From: Aurantimonas sp. 22II-16-19i
GTDB taxonomy: Bacteria > Pseudomonadota > Alphaproteobacteria > Rhizobiales > Rhizobiaceae
NCBI RefSeq assembly: GCF_002088275.1
Contig: NZ_AQQS01000021.1
Span: 40,721-104,720 of the forward strand
Direction of reading: 5' to 3'
DNA: 64,000 bases
Below are positions 33,510-42,496 of the stretch, piece after piece. A program made the position numbers and the translations under genes. The notes beneath the pieces were generated by a model. That model had not been told where the DNA came from, did not search any database, and was given only the letters and a program-made list of their open reading frames with translations. Each line of letters begins with the position of its first letter. Position 1 is the first letter of the stretch.

Positions 33510-36241
33510 CCGACATCAGCTACGAGATCCTCACCGGCAAGCTGACGCCGCTCGCCCACGAGGCCTTCCGCAAGGCCTTCTGGCAGGCGAGGGAGGCCGG
33601 CAACCAGCATGTCGAGCTCGCCCATTTCCTGTTCCAGCTGGTCTCGGCCGAGGGCTCCGACGTCGCGCTGAGCCTCGATCATTTCGGCGTCTCCGCCGGT
33701 GCGGTGCTCGCCGAACTCGCGGACGCGATCGGCCGGGGCAAGCGCAACGTCACCGAGATGCCCTCGGTCGGCGCGGCGCTGGGGGAAAGCCTCGATCGCG
33801 GCTGGCTCTACGCCTCGCTGCTGTTCGGCTCGCCGGCGATCCGCAGCGGCCATGTGCTGGTCGGCGCGCTGCGGGACGAGGCGTTGCAGAAGACCCTCGC
33901 CGCAGCCTCGCGCAGCCTTGCCGGGATCGACGCCGGCCGGCTCGCCGACGCGGCCCGCACCGTCTGGGGCGGCTCGCCCGAGGAAACCCAGCGGCCGGTC
34001 GACGGCTCGTCGCTGCCGGAGGTTTCCGGCGGCCGGGCACCGGCGTCGGGGCTGTCGCCGGAGGATACGTCGCGCTCTCCCCTCGCCCGCTTCGCCACCG
34101 ACCTCACCGCGGAGGCCGCGAGCGGCCGGATGGACCCGGTGGTCGGCCGCGACCACGAGATCCGCCAGATCGTCGACGTGCTCTCGCGCCGGCGCCAGAA
34201 CAATCCGCTGCTGACCGGCGAGGCCGGCGTCGGCAAGACCGCCGTCGTCGAGGGCTTCGCCCAGCGGATCGCGGCCGGCGACGTCCCGCCATCACTGCGA
34301 AAGGTGAAGCTCCACGCCCTCGACGTCGGGCTGATGCAGGCGGGGGCCTCGGTGAAGGGCGAGTTCGAGCAGCGGCTGCGCGCCCTCGTCGACGAGGTCC
34401 AGGCCTCGCCCGAGCCGATCATCCTGTTCATCGACGAGGTCCACACGCTGGTCGGCGCCGGCGGCGCCAAGGGAACCGGCGACGCGGCGAACCTCCTGAA
34501 GCCGGCGCTGGCGCGGGGCACGCTGCGCACCATCGGCGCGACGACCTTTGCCGAATACCGCACCCATATCGAGAGCGACCCGGCCCTCACCCGCCGCTTC
34601 CAGCCGATCCCGATCGGCGAGCCGGACATCGCCCGGGCGGCGATCATGCTGCGCGGCCTCGCCCTGCCGATGGAGCGGCACCACGGGGTCCGCATCCTCG
34701 ACGAGGCGGTGACCGCAGCGGTCTCCCTGTCGGCCCGCTACATCCCCGCCCGCCAGCTGCCGGACAAGGCCGTCAGCCTGCTCGACACGGCGGCGGCGCG
34801 GGTAGCGATCAGCCAGACGACGGTACCGGCACGCATCGCCGACCTTGCCGCCGCGATCGACGCGCTGGCGGCGGAAGGACGGGCCCTCGAGCGCGAGGCG
34901 GCTCTCACGGGGGAGACCGGCGAGCGGCGGAGCGAGATCGCCGCGGAGATCGCCGAGAAAACCGCCCGGCGCACGGCGCTCCTCGCCGCGCATGAGGAAG
35001 AGGCGGCGCTGGTGAAGACGATCGTCGCGCTGGCCGGCCCGGAGCGGGCGGCGAAGCCGCGGGCGGGCGGGGCGACGGATGGCGAAGCGCCGGTCGTCGA
35101 GGGCACGGCGGCCGATGGGGACGCGGTATCGCCCGCCCCGCCGCCGGAGCAAGACGGGACCCGCGACGAACTGGCGCACAGCCTCGCCGCGCTGGCCGCC
35201 ATCGATCCCGACCGCCGGATGATCCACGCTCATGTGGATGCCGACGCCGTCGCCTCGGTCGTCTCCGACTGGACCGGCATTCCCGTCGGGCGGATGCTGC
35301 GCGACGAGATCGCCACCGTCCTCGGCCTCGCGGGCCTCCTGAAGAAGCGCGTCGTCGGCCAGGATCACGGGCTGGAGACGATCGCCCGGCGGATCCTGAC
35401 CAGCCGGGCCGGCCTCGACGATCCGGGCAAGCCGGTGGGGGTGTTCCTCCTCTGCGGCCCCTCCGGCGTCGGCAAGACCGAGACGGCGCTGGCGCTCGCC
35501 GAAACCCTCTATGGCGGCGAAGAGAACCTCGTCACCATCAACATGTCGGAGTTCCAGGAGGCGCACACCGTCTCGGCCCTGAAGGGCGCGCCGCCGGGCT
35601 ATGTCGGCTATGGCGAGGGCGGCAGGCTGACCGAGGCGGTGCGGCGGCGGCCCTATTCGGTCGTCCTCCTCGACGAGGTGGAAAAGGCCCATCCCGACGT
35701 CCACGAATTGTTCTTCCAGGTGTTCGACAAGGGCTGGATGGAGGACGGCACCGGACGGCGCATCGATTTCCGCAACACGCTGATCATCCTCACCTCGAAT
35801 GTCGGCACCGAGGCGATCATGGCCGCCAGCGGCGAGGGGCTGCGCGACATTGCGGTCGAGGAGCTGGACCGCCTGCTGCGGCCGGAGCTTCTGGACGTCT
35901 TTCCCCCGGCGCTGATCGGCCGCATGGTGACGGTGCCCTACCGGCCGCTGTCGGCCGAGATGCTGGAGGCGATCGTCCGGCTGCAGCTCGCCCGCATCGT
36001 CGAACGGGTGAAGGAGAGCCAGCGGGCGGCGCTGCGGATCGACGATGCGGTGGTGGCGGAAATCGTCGGCCGCTGCCGCGACCCGCAGTCGGGCGGCCGG
36101 ATGATCGACCGGATCGTCACCCAGACGCTTCTGCCGGAACTCTCGCGGAAATTCCTCGAGGCGATGGTGTCCGGCGACGTCGCGACGACGGCGCATGTCG
36201 GGCTCGGCGAGGACGGGGCGTTCGTGGTCGCGGTGGAATGA
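33506..36241 (+). CDS. tssH: Type VI sheath-disassembly ATPase TssH/ClpV
   Basis: AAA+ Clp/Hsp100 protein that extracts TssC and recycles contracted sheaths. It has 911 residues. The N-terminal Clp repeat domain is followed by two ATPase modules, with Walker A GEAGVGKT (238-245) and GPSGVGKT (651-658) and Walker B IILFIDEVHTL and VVLLDEVEKAH. The insertion between the modules (about 440-580) is Ala/Glu-rich, as in the ClpV subgroup. A ClpP-binding loop is not evident. It is the last gene of the locus. Confidence 0.95.
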   Translation: MTDISYEILTGKLTPLAHEAFRKAFWQAREAGNQHVELAHFLFQLVSAEGSDVALSLDHFGVSAGAVLAELADAIGRGKRNVTEMPSVGAALGESLDRGWLYASLLFGSPAIRSGHVLVGALRDEALQKTLAAASRSLAGIDAGRLADAARTVWGGSPEETQRPVDGSSLPEVSGGRAPASGLSPEDTSRSPLARFATDLTAEAASGRMDPVVGRDHEIRQIVDVLSRRRQNNPLLTGEAGVGKTAVVEGFAQRIAAGDVPPSLRKVKLHALDVGLMQAGASVKGEFEQRLRALVDEVQASPEPIILFIDEVHTLVGAGGAKGTGDAANLLKPALARGTLRTIGATTFAEYRTHIESDPALTRRFQPIPIGEPDIARAAIMLRGLALPMERHHGVRILDEAVTAAVSLSARYIPARQLPDKAVSLLDTAAARVAISQTTVPARIADLAAAIDALAAEGRALEREAALTGETGERRSEIAAEIAEKTARRTALLAAHEEEAALVKTIVALAGPERAAKPRAGGATDGEAPVVEGTAADGDAVSPAPPPEQDGTRDELAHSLAALAAIDPDRRMIHAHVDADAVASVVSDWTGIPVGRMLRDEIATVLGLAGLLKKRVVGQDHGLETIARRILTSRAGLDDPGKPVGVFLLCGPSGVGKTETALALAETLYGGEENLVTINMSEFQEAHTVSALKGAPPGYVGYGEGGRLTEAVRRRPYSVVLLDEVEKAHPDVHELFFQVFDKGWMEDGTGRRIDFRNTLIILTSNVGTEAIMAASGEGLRDIAVEELDRLLRPELLDVFPPALIGRMVTVPYRPLSAEMLEAIVRLQLARIVERVKESQRAALRIDDAVVAEIVGRCRDPQSGGRMIDRIVTQTLLPELSRKFLEAMVSGDVATTAHVGLGEDGAFVVAVE

Positions 36242-36689
36242 GACGATACGGGGTCCTATGCCAGGCAACGCCCCTCGCGGGCCAAGCAACGCCTGGTGCG
36301 GGGCAAGCGCCGGGCCTCGCCCGCAACAGGCGGACTTCCGGCGGCAAGGATAAACTCCGGCGGGGTCAAGGGACGGTTCGGCTTTGGGGGCCGAACCGTC
36401 CGAGTCGCCTCCCCGGCAACTCCCGCCGCGGCAGCACATTCGATTGCTGCTCTCCGTGGTCTTCCACGATTTGAGTCAATACAATGGTCGGGCTGCGGGT
36501 GGTAGTGGCCGGAATCCTCGGTCCAAAGGAATTGGCAACTCTCGTTACCAGATCGTTACTTCATCCACAGGCAATTGCGGCGCCTCTGGAAAAGTCGCGG
36601 TCCGGCGGAGCCGGCGTGAGCCCGGGCGTTTTCGAGGCAGGCCACCGAAACCAAGGCCCGCGGCGCAGATGCCGCGCGGCGCGATCCGC
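36242..36689. other. Intergenic region between tssH and the convergent mltB
   Basis: These 448 bases contain a strong hairpin at 36371-36401 and no supported gene. Short reading frames are present on both strands but lack a ribosome-binding site and family resemblance. Confidence 0.4.
36371..36401 (+). terminator. Perfect 12-bp hairpin downstream of the type VI locus
   Basis: GGACGGTTCGGC (36371-36382) and its exact complement (36390-36401) enclose a seven-base loop. No T run follows on either side, so it could be a factor-dependent end or an mRNA-stabilising structure about 130 bases after tssH. Confidence 0.45.
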
Positions 36690-37916
36690 TCAGAGACGTT
36701 CGGCAAGCGCCTTCGACGGCCAGCAGGTCTCCGGCAGGCCGAGGACCTGTTCCATCACGCCGATCGAGCGGCGGGTCCTGAAGCCCGCGAGGCCGTCCAC
36801 CGTGCCGACGTCGTGGCCGCTCACCACGAGCTGCTGCTGCAGGCGGAGGACGTCGCCACGGGTGAGCCGGTCGGCCGGCTGCCAGCGCCCTGTCAGGGGC
36901 CCCGCCCCGAGGATGCGGTCGGCGACGTGGCCGACGAACAGGGCGTAGAGGTCGGAGTTGTTGTATGCCTTGATGACGTAGAAGTTCGGCGTCGCGACGA
37001 ATGTGGGCCCGAGCCGGCCGCCGGGAAACAGGAGATGGCCCGGCGAGTTCATCTCATTGGCCGGGAACGGCCGGCCGGACACCCGCGTCACCCCCGCCGC
37101 GACGAGATCGGCGATGCGGAACGCCTGGTCCGGGCCCTCGCCCCGGCAGGAGACGGAGGCCGGGATCATCGCCTCGAAGCCCCAGTCGCGGCCGGTCCGC
37201 CAGCCGGCGGCCTTCAGGTAGTTGGCGATCGAGGCGAGCGTGTCGGGCACCGAATTCCAGATGTCGCGCCGGCCGTCGCCGTCGAAATCCACCGCGTATT
37301 GCAGGAACTTCGACGGCATGAACTGGGGCTGGCCGAGGGCGCCGGCCCAGGACGACTTCATCTGGGAGACCGTCAGGTGGCCGTCGGCGACGATCTGCAA
37401 CGCGGCGACCAGTTCCTCGCGGAACATCTCCTTGCGGCGCGACAGATAGGCCTTGGTGCCCAGCACCTCGAAGGCGTTCATCGGGATCTTCGCCGCGCCG
37501 AAGGCCGATTCGCGGCCCCAGATGGCGAGGATGATCGGTGACGGCACGCCGCTTTGCCGCTCGATGCGCGCGAGGAGATCGCGATGCTTCGCCAAAAGCC
37601 GCCGGCCGGTCGCCGCATTGCCGGCGACGGCGCGCTCGGAGAGATAGTCGGCACCGCTCTTGAACTCGGCCTGAAAGTTGATCTCGGCGACGGTGTCCTT
37701 CCCGCCGGGCAGAATCAGGTCCGGCAGCCTGGTGTTCGGCGAGACGCCCCTGAAGGCTTCGTCGAACACGGCGCGCGGAACGCCCCTCGCCCGCGCCTCG
37801 GGCCAGATCTCGGCCTCCAGATAGCGGCGGAAGCCTTCATCGAGCGCGGCCGCCCTCGCCGGCAGGGCGAAGGCGAGGAGAAGGGCGAGACAAGCGAGGC
37901 AGAGACGGGTCATCAT
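36690..37916 (-). CDS. mltB: Lytic murein transglycosylase, MltB family
   Basis: Periplasmic enzyme that cleaves the MurNAc-GlcNAc bond of peptidoglycan with 1,6-anhydro product formation. It has 408 residues. A signal peptide (about 1-25, LLLAFALPARA) carries no lipobox, so this is a soluble MltB-like form. The catalytic glutamate is in LAIWGRESAFG, followed by SWAGALGQPQFMPS and YAVDFDGDGRRDIW. A C-terminal peptidoglycan-binding domain (about 345-408) has LRLQQQLVVSGHDVGTVDG. The start at 37916 (MM) is chosen for the signal peptide. It converges on the type VI locus, and any role in needle passage through the cell wall is only a guess. Confidence 0.9.
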   Translation of the reverse strand: MMTRLCLACLALLLAFALPARAAALDEGFRRYLEAEIWPEARARGVPRAVFDEAFRGVSPNTRLPDLILPGGKDTVAEINFQAEFKSGADYLSERAVAGNAATGRRLLAKHRDLLARIERQSGVPSPIILAIWGRESAFGAAKIPMNAFEVLGTKAYLSRRKEMFREELVAALQIVADGHLTVSQMKSSWAGALGQPQFMPSKFLQYAVDFDGDGRRDIWNSVPDTLASIANYLKAAGWRTGRDWGFEAMIPASVSCRGEGPDQAFRIADLVAAGVTRVSGRPFPANEMNSPGHLLFPGGRLGPTFVATPNFYVIKAYNNSDLYALFVGHVADRILGAGPLTGRWQPADRLTRGDVLRLQQQLVVSGHDVGTVDGLAGFRTRRSIGVMEQVLGLPETCWPSKALAERL

Positions 37917-37974
37917 GGGCTCCCTGATAGCCTCCGGCGGATGACGCCGAAAGGCGCGATCGCGGCCCGGCCGA

Positions 37975-38820
37975 TCACCGTCCCTTGAACACCGGCCGGC
38001 GCTTTTCGGCAAAGGCTGCGACCGCGTCGCGAAAATCCTCGCTGAGATAGGCTTCGAGGAGGAGATCGCGGTCGCCGGCTCCCGCCCCGTCGCGGCGCAG
38101 GCGCCGCAGCGCCTCCTTGGTGGCCGACAGCGTGATCGGCGCCAGATCCGCAATCCCCGCCGCCATCTCTTCGGCCGCCGCGAGGAGGGCCGGGCGATCG
38201 GCGACGACGCGGCTGACGAGGCTGATCGCCTGCGCTTCCTCGGCGCCGATCAACCGGGCCGTGAGCATGAGCTCGCGCAGCCGCGACAGGCCGACCAGCT
38301 CTCCGACGCGGGCGAGGTTCTCCACCGACAGGGCGTTGCCGAGGGTGCGGGCGATGGGAAAGCCGAAGCGCAGGTTCTGCGCGGCAAGCCGGATGTCGGC
38401 CGCGCAGGCGATGGCTGCGCCGCCGCCGGTGGCAGCCCCCGCCATCGCCGCGATCACCGGCACCGGACAGGCCTCGATGGCGCGGAAGACGCGCTCCATC
38501 AGCGCCTCGTAGCCGAGCACTGCCGCTGCGTCCGTCACGGTCCGGAAGGTGGCGATGTCGGTGCCGGCGGCAAAGGCCCGCTCACCCGCACCGACGATGA
38601 CGAGGCAGCGGATGTCGCCGTCCCGCGCGATGGCTTCGCAGATCTCGGCGAGGCGCTCGTACATCGGCAGGGTGAGCGCGTTCATCGCGTCCGGCCGGTC
38701 GAGGGTGATCCAGCCGGTCCGGCCGCGGATCTCGAAGGTCAGCGGGCCGTCCTGCCGGTGCGCCGCCGCGGGTCCATTCGTCTGGCCGGCCGGTGTGCCG
38801 TCCGTTTTCGTGGCGTCCAT
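37975..38820 (-). CDS. Crotonase-fold protein lacking both hydratase glutamates
   Basis: Member of the enoyl-CoA hydratase/isomerase superfamily, 281 residues. The CoA-binding and oxyanion-hole pieces are present, RPDAMNALTLPMYERL, AFAAGTDIATF and GAATGGGAAIACAADIRLAA. The two catalytic positions of hydratases are not glutamates: GGGCE is GGGAA, and GQPE is GFPI. Hydration is therefore unlikely, and an isomerase, thioesterase-like or other crotonase activity is possible. The ATG at 38820 is preceded by GGGAGGAAG. It lies 58 bases upstream of mltB on the same strand. A C-terminal AFAEKRRPVFKGR is family-typical. Confidence 0.85.
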   Translation of the reverse strand: MDATKTDGTPAGQTNGPAAAHRQDGPLTFEIRGRTGWITLDRPDAMNALTLPMYERLAEICEAIARDGDIRCLVIVGAGERAFAAGTDIATFRTVTDAAAVLGYEALMERVFRAIEACPVPVIAAMAGAATGGGAAIACAADIRLAAQNLRFGFPIARTLGNALSVENLARVGELVGLSRLRELMLTARLIGAEEAQAISLVSRVVADRPALLAAAEEMAAGIADLAPITLSATKEALRRLRRDGAGAGDRDLLLEAYLSEDFRDAVAAFAEKRRPVFKGR

Positions 38821-38885
38821 GCCGCTTCCTCCCTGCCCCGCGGAACCCACCGTCCGATACGCGCGAACCCGCGACCAGGGCAACG

Positions 38886-38915
38886 AAAAAGCCCGGTATC
38901 GACGATACCGGGCTT
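38886..38915 (-). terminator. Intrinsic terminator of the 39050-39685 lipoprotein gene
   Basis: The arms AAGCCCGGTATCG and CGATACCGGGCTT (38889-38915) pair almost without a loop. On the minus strand the stem is followed by a run of T (plus-strand A at 38886-38890). It separates the lipoprotein transcript from the crotonase gene. Confidence 0.8.
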
Positions 38916-39049
38916 GCAGGGTCTGCGCCGATCGAAGCGCGACATCAGGTCGGGGGGCATCAGAAGCGCCCCGCCGATAGGACAGGTTCGCCATCCGCGC
39001 CGGACATCGACACCCGTCCCGGACGATGCCCTCGTCCGGCGGCCTCGCC

Positions 39050-39685
39050 TCAGCTGTTCATGTCCCGCAGCTCGGTGATGTATTCCTTCGGCAGGTTCAG
39101 CGGGCTCGGCGTCTTGAAGCCCATGTGGCGGGCGATGTCGGAGACGAAGGCGCTGCAGTTGTAGGTCACCGCGTTCCAGACGGGGCTGCGCGCCTGGAGA
39201 TTGTGAATGTAGGACGCGATCTCGTTGTACTGCGCCGGGGTCAGCGGAATGGTCCACTCGGCGAGGAGATAGGCACGCTCGGTGTCGCCGTCGCTGGCGC
39301 CGGTTTCCGAGGGGACGGGCAGGATGTGGCCGATCATGTAGGGCACGACGCTGGTCGAGGCCGGATGCAGGCCGGCGACCTCGGTCATGCTCGGGACCAG
39401 CACGCCCTGCGAATCATAGGGAACGCGGCCCTTGGCGTCGAGCTTGCCGAACACCACGAAGGTATGGCCGTAGCTCTCGGCATTGCGGGCGCGAAACGAG
39501 ATGAAGTAGGGCTTGGACAGCGCGGCGGTGGCGGTCGGCGCATAGGCGGCGGCCTGGACGAAGCCGTCGCTGGAGGCGACCTTGTTCGCCATGACGCTGT
39601 TGCTGGTCGAAGCCGTCGACGTGCATCCGGCAACGGCGAGGCTCAGGAGCGCTGCAGCCACCAGCCGAAGGAATGAGGGAAGCAT
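39050..39685 (-). CDS. Lipoprotein with a possible circularly permuted NlpC/P60-like fold
   Basis: Protein of 211 residues with a lipoprotein signal: LLSLAVAGC places the lipidated cysteine at 21, and Thr/Ser-rich residues follow. Two segments suggest a permuted papain-like hydrolase or LRAT-type fold: a histidine in ESYGHTFVVFGKLD (His74) comes before a cysteine in TYNCSAFVSDIARHMG (Cys177), the order opposite to ordinary NlpC/P60 enzymes. The terminal PKEYITELRDM also occurs in relatives I recall only loosely. If active, it could be a peptidase or acyltransferase at the outer membrane. This is inference from motif order only. Its own terminator lies at 38886-38915. Confidence 0.7.
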   Translation of the reverse strand: MLPSFLRLVAAALLSLAVAGCTSTASTSNSVMANKVASSDGFVQAAAYAPTATAALSKPYFISFRARNAESYGHTFVVFGKLDAKGRVPYDSQGVLVPSMTEVAGLHPASTSVVPYMIGHILPVPSETGASDGDTERAYLLAEWTIPLTPAQYNEIASYIHNLQARSPVWNAVTYNCSAFVSDIARHMGFKTPSPLNLPKEYITELRDMNS

Positions 39686-39950
39686 ACTGCCACCTTTCTC
39701 GAAAACAAAACGTGAGACCCGATCAAACTTGTTCTTTTACGGGCAACTGTCATGACGCATACAGACCAACAAACCGTCACCAGAAGTGCGGCGTGGCGTC
39801 ATGTCACGCTGTCGATGCTCCAGCCATGGAGCGAAGCGCAGGTTTCCTGTCGAAGATCTGAGATCGATCGCGTGGCAAGGAAATGCGCTGGGGTCGGCTC
39901 GGTTCCGTCACCGAATTGCCGGCGGCCCGTGGGCCGTCCGGCAGATTGAA

Positions 39951-39977
39951 GAGGGAGAGCCACGAGGGCTCTCCCTC
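39951..39977 (-). terminator. Terminator of the 47-residue lipoprotein gene
   Basis: An 11-base perfect stem (39951-39961 with 39967-39977, GAGGGAGAGCC/GGCTCTCCCTC) closes a five-base loop. It stands 15 bases after the stop of the small lipoprotein on the minus strand, with a short T-containing tail. Confidence 0.65.
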
Positions 39978-39991
39978 GATGTCAGCAGGGA

Positions 39992-40135
39992 TCAACCCTT
40001 GGTGACGTAGGCCGGCTCGGAGTACGCCGGCTCGACCGGGGCCTTGCCCTTGCCCTTGCCGACGCCCTTGCCCATGCAGCCGGCGAAGGTTGCGAGAGCG
40101 AAGCACGCGACCGATGCGATGATGACTTTCTTCAT
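39992..40135 (-). CDS. Small lipoprotein, 47 residues
   Basis: A very short gene. The protein reads MKKVIIASVACFALATFAGC and then a Gly/Lys-rich stretch (MGKGVGKGKGK) and a Tyr/Pro-containing end. Cys20 in FAGC is the likely lipidation site, although position -3 is Phe rather than Leu. The mature peptide would be only 28 residues. AGGTAG lies about eight bases before the ATG, and a hairpin terminator follows closely, which supports a real transcript. It resembles entericidin-like or other tiny alphaproteobacterial lipoproteins in layout, without sequence proof. Confidence 0.65.
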   Translation of the reverse strand: MKKVIIASVACFALATFAGCMGKGVGKGKGKAPVEPAYSEPAYVTKG

Positions 40136-40869
40136 AGTAACTACCTATTCGTGCCTGTCGGTTGATTGCCGCAGTTCAAATTCCCGACGCGATTGCGGCC
40201 GGTGCGCTCGGAACCTGTTGCCAAAACACGCTAGCGGCAAGTGCCTAAAAGCCACAGTGCCTACCGAACGTCTTGAAGCTATCCTGATCGTCGTTAACAA
40301 ATTGTATCCGAGGTGTTTCGGACCGTTAGCAACCCCTTGCCGGACAGGCTCGTGCGACGCCAGTGTCACAGTTGCGGGGGTCTTGGCAAGGGCGTTGCCG
40401 GATGGTCGCAGCGGGCCCGAAATCGTCACCGACGCCACGCCGAAGCCCCACCGGATCACGGCAGGCGAATCGTTTGCTATCAAACCGTTGCACAGCCGGC
40501 GGTTGGTTCCGCCACAGCCGCGCCGGCGCGCCGGCCCGACGTCGGGGCGACGTAGCGCAAGACTTGCCCGTTTGCGCTCCCGATGCCCGCGCTCAAGCAA
40601 CGGCGCATCCTGTTCTTCCGTCACCTGACGTCGCAGCCGCCACGACCGTGTCCCGGCCGGATCGGCCGCGGCTGCCGCAAGCACTGTCGGTGCGGCTTCT
40701 GACTTGCGGCATCGCCGACATGGTCGCGGGCCAGGACGTACCCCGGGCGCCAAGTCTTCCAGAGGACGAAACCTTGTGGGCGGAGGCACGATCGTTGCTC
40801 CGGCGGACTTCTGCCTTCGAAAGCCTTGCGCCGGTGAGAGCGCGCCGGACGATAGCGCCGCCGCGAGGA
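40136..40869. other. Gene-poor region between small lipoprotein genes
   Basis: I support no gene in these 734 bases. Long frames exist on both strands but have irregular codon patterns and no family resemblance. The stretch 40200-40330 is AT-richer (..GTTAACAAATTGTATCCG..) and may hold the promoter of the small lipoprotein. Confidence 0.35.
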
Positions 40870-41481
40870 TCACTGGCCGAGCGGTGCCGGCGGAATCACC
40901 CCGGCCGGCGCCAGGAGGCCCGGCGCGTTCTGCACGGCGACTTCCGACTCGGTCACGAGAACCGAACCCGGCGGGCCCTTGATCACGACCCGCGCCTCGC
41001 CGATCGCCGCGCGGTTCTGCTGGAGAATCGTCGGCCGCTCGGCGTCGAGGAGAATCGTGCCGGGCTGGCCGGTCGCCTCCGCGAACCGTGCGGACAGATC
41101 CTCGCGGGTGGTGGCGCAGGCCTGGTAGGCGTTCTCGGCGACCACGTCGTCGGACAGGCCGAGCGTCACCTGCTTGACGCTTTCATCGTAGTTGCAGAAG
41201 GCGTCGGCCCGCAGCGCCACGTCGAAGCCGCCGGTGACCGGGCCGTACTGGGACTGGATGACCGCCTTTCGGGCGTTGTAGTCGTTGAGATAGGTCTTGC
41301 GCATCGCCAGCCGGCACTGGGCATAGACGAGTTCGCCGGGGCGCATCAGCAGGCTCTGGCAATGGGCGTCGTCGACCGGCGCCTCGAGATCCAACGCCTC
41401 GTCGATGCCGTCATTGGTGACGCAGCCGGACAGGGTGCCCGACAGGGGCAGGAGAATGGCGGCGAGAGCCATCAGTCGCAT
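40870..41481 (-). CDS. Putative lipoprotein of unknown function
   Basis: Hypothetical protein of 203 residues from the ATG at 41481. The signal MRLMALAAILLPLSGTLSGC ends in a lipobox with Cys20. The mature part has further cysteines (AHCQSLL, AQCRLAM, AFCNYDES, QACATTRE) and ends in a beta-rich segment (EARVVIKGPPGSVLVTESEV) followed by a Pro/Ala-rich tail. I recognise no family. A GTG nine bases upstream is an alternative start. The next gene in the same direction upstream (41751-42152) is also exported, so both may belong to one envelope function. Confidence 0.65.
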   Translation of the reverse strand: MRLMALAAILLPLSGTLSGCVTNDGIDEALDLEAPVDDAHCQSLLMRPGELVYAQCRLAMRKTYLNDYNARKAVIQSQYGPVTGGFDVALRADAFCNYDESVKQVTLGLSDDVVAENAYQACATTREDLSARFAEATGQPGTILLDAERPTILQQNRAAIGEARVVIKGPPGSVLVTESEVAVQNAPGLLAPAGVIPPAPLGQ

Positions 41482-41750
41482 CGTGGTCACATCCAAAGAA
41501 GAGGTCGCGGCGCCCGCCCCCGTGGTTTCGTTCACGGGGCGTGGCGACGCCGGCGGCCGTTCCTCGCCTGCCGGTTCGCCCCACCCGCCGCGCGGGCGGC
41601 CGGCGGCGACGCCAGTCGCAAGAGCCGGGCCTTCGTCTGCCATGACCTCGTGAAGCTCAATGCGGCGAAGGTGTGGCGCCGGGCGGCGCCAGCCGTCCCG
41701 CACTGCAAAAAAGCCCGGCTATTGCGCCGCCACCACCTCGTCGCTCCGCC

Positions 41751-42152
41751 CTATTCTTCGGTTCGCACGACCTTGCGGACCTCGGCCTCCAGCGCTTCGG
41801 TGGTCTTCTTGGCGGCGCAGGTCCGGGTCGGGCTGATGGTGACCTGCTGCTCCAGATCGCCGGCATCCACCGGGCAGACGTCGCTGGCGATGTCGGGGGA
41901 GACCATGACCGTCAGCGGAATCTGCGAGGTCTTGCGGGACAGCTTCTCGGCGATGGAGGTCTTCACCTCCCAGTCGCCGAGCGACACCTCCACCAGGGCG
42001 TCGACCGGATCGACGGCAATCGGATCCTCCTCGGCGGAAATCGCCGGCTGCGCGAGGCTCTGCCCGCTCCCGACGCCCAGCGCCATCAGGGCCGCCAGCA
42101 ACGGGACGGCCAGCCATCGCTTGTGTCTTCTGCCATCGGTACGCGATGTCAT
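41751..42152 (-). CDS. Putative secreted protein of unknown function
   Basis: Hypothetical protein of 133 residues. The N-terminus (RTDGRRHKRWLAVPLLAALM, then ALGVGSGQSLAQPA) is a good Sec signal peptide, with cleavage likely after SLAQ. The mature domain of about 100 residues contains VSLGDWEVKTSIAEKLSRKT and a pair of cysteines (DVCPVDAG, TRTCAAKK) that may bond. A charged C-terminal helix follows (TTEALEAEVRKVVRTEE). No family recognised. The start is placed so that the signal peptide is N-terminal. The Shine-Dalgarno sequence is weak. Confidence 0.6.
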   Translation of the reverse strand: MTSRTDGRRHKRWLAVPLLAALMALGVGSGQSLAQPAISAEEDPIAVDPVDALVEVSLGDWEVKTSIAEKLSRKTSQIPLTVMVSPDIASDVCPVDAGDLEQQVTISPTRTCAAKKTTEALEAEVRKVVRTEE

Positions 42153-42496
42153 CGCACTGGTGCTCCAAACGTTTCGTGTTCCGCGCCGGAACTGCCAGCC
42201 CGAGATCTTCGGCGCGGCGCCTTCCTTGAACGCGGACGGAAGGCTGGCGCGCGATCGGCTGAAGTCAAATTTCCCCAGAGGAAGACTCACGGCCCGGCCC
42301 GCAGCTCTCGCATCAGATAATCTTACTGGCCCGGTAAGCCGCGCTTTGCGGCCCGTGCTTTGATCGAACCAGCCGATCGAGCAATAGAAGATCGCCGCCA
42401 GACCAAAAACTCATGGCTGCCATGCTATTGTGCGCCGCAGCAATCGGCAATATGTCTGCGGTCAACACGGACGAAACAAGCAACGAGGCAATCCCC

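Noticed and set aside
36238..36600. Small plus-strand frames after tssH as a possible type VI effector or immunity gene
   Set aside because: They start inside the tssH stop or the strong hairpin region, contain no domain, and lack ribosome-binding sites.
40363..42363. 666-codon plus-strand frame across the small exported-protein cluster
   Set aside because: Its translation has no domain. It is antisense to two genes with good signal peptides and extends through a non-coding gap.
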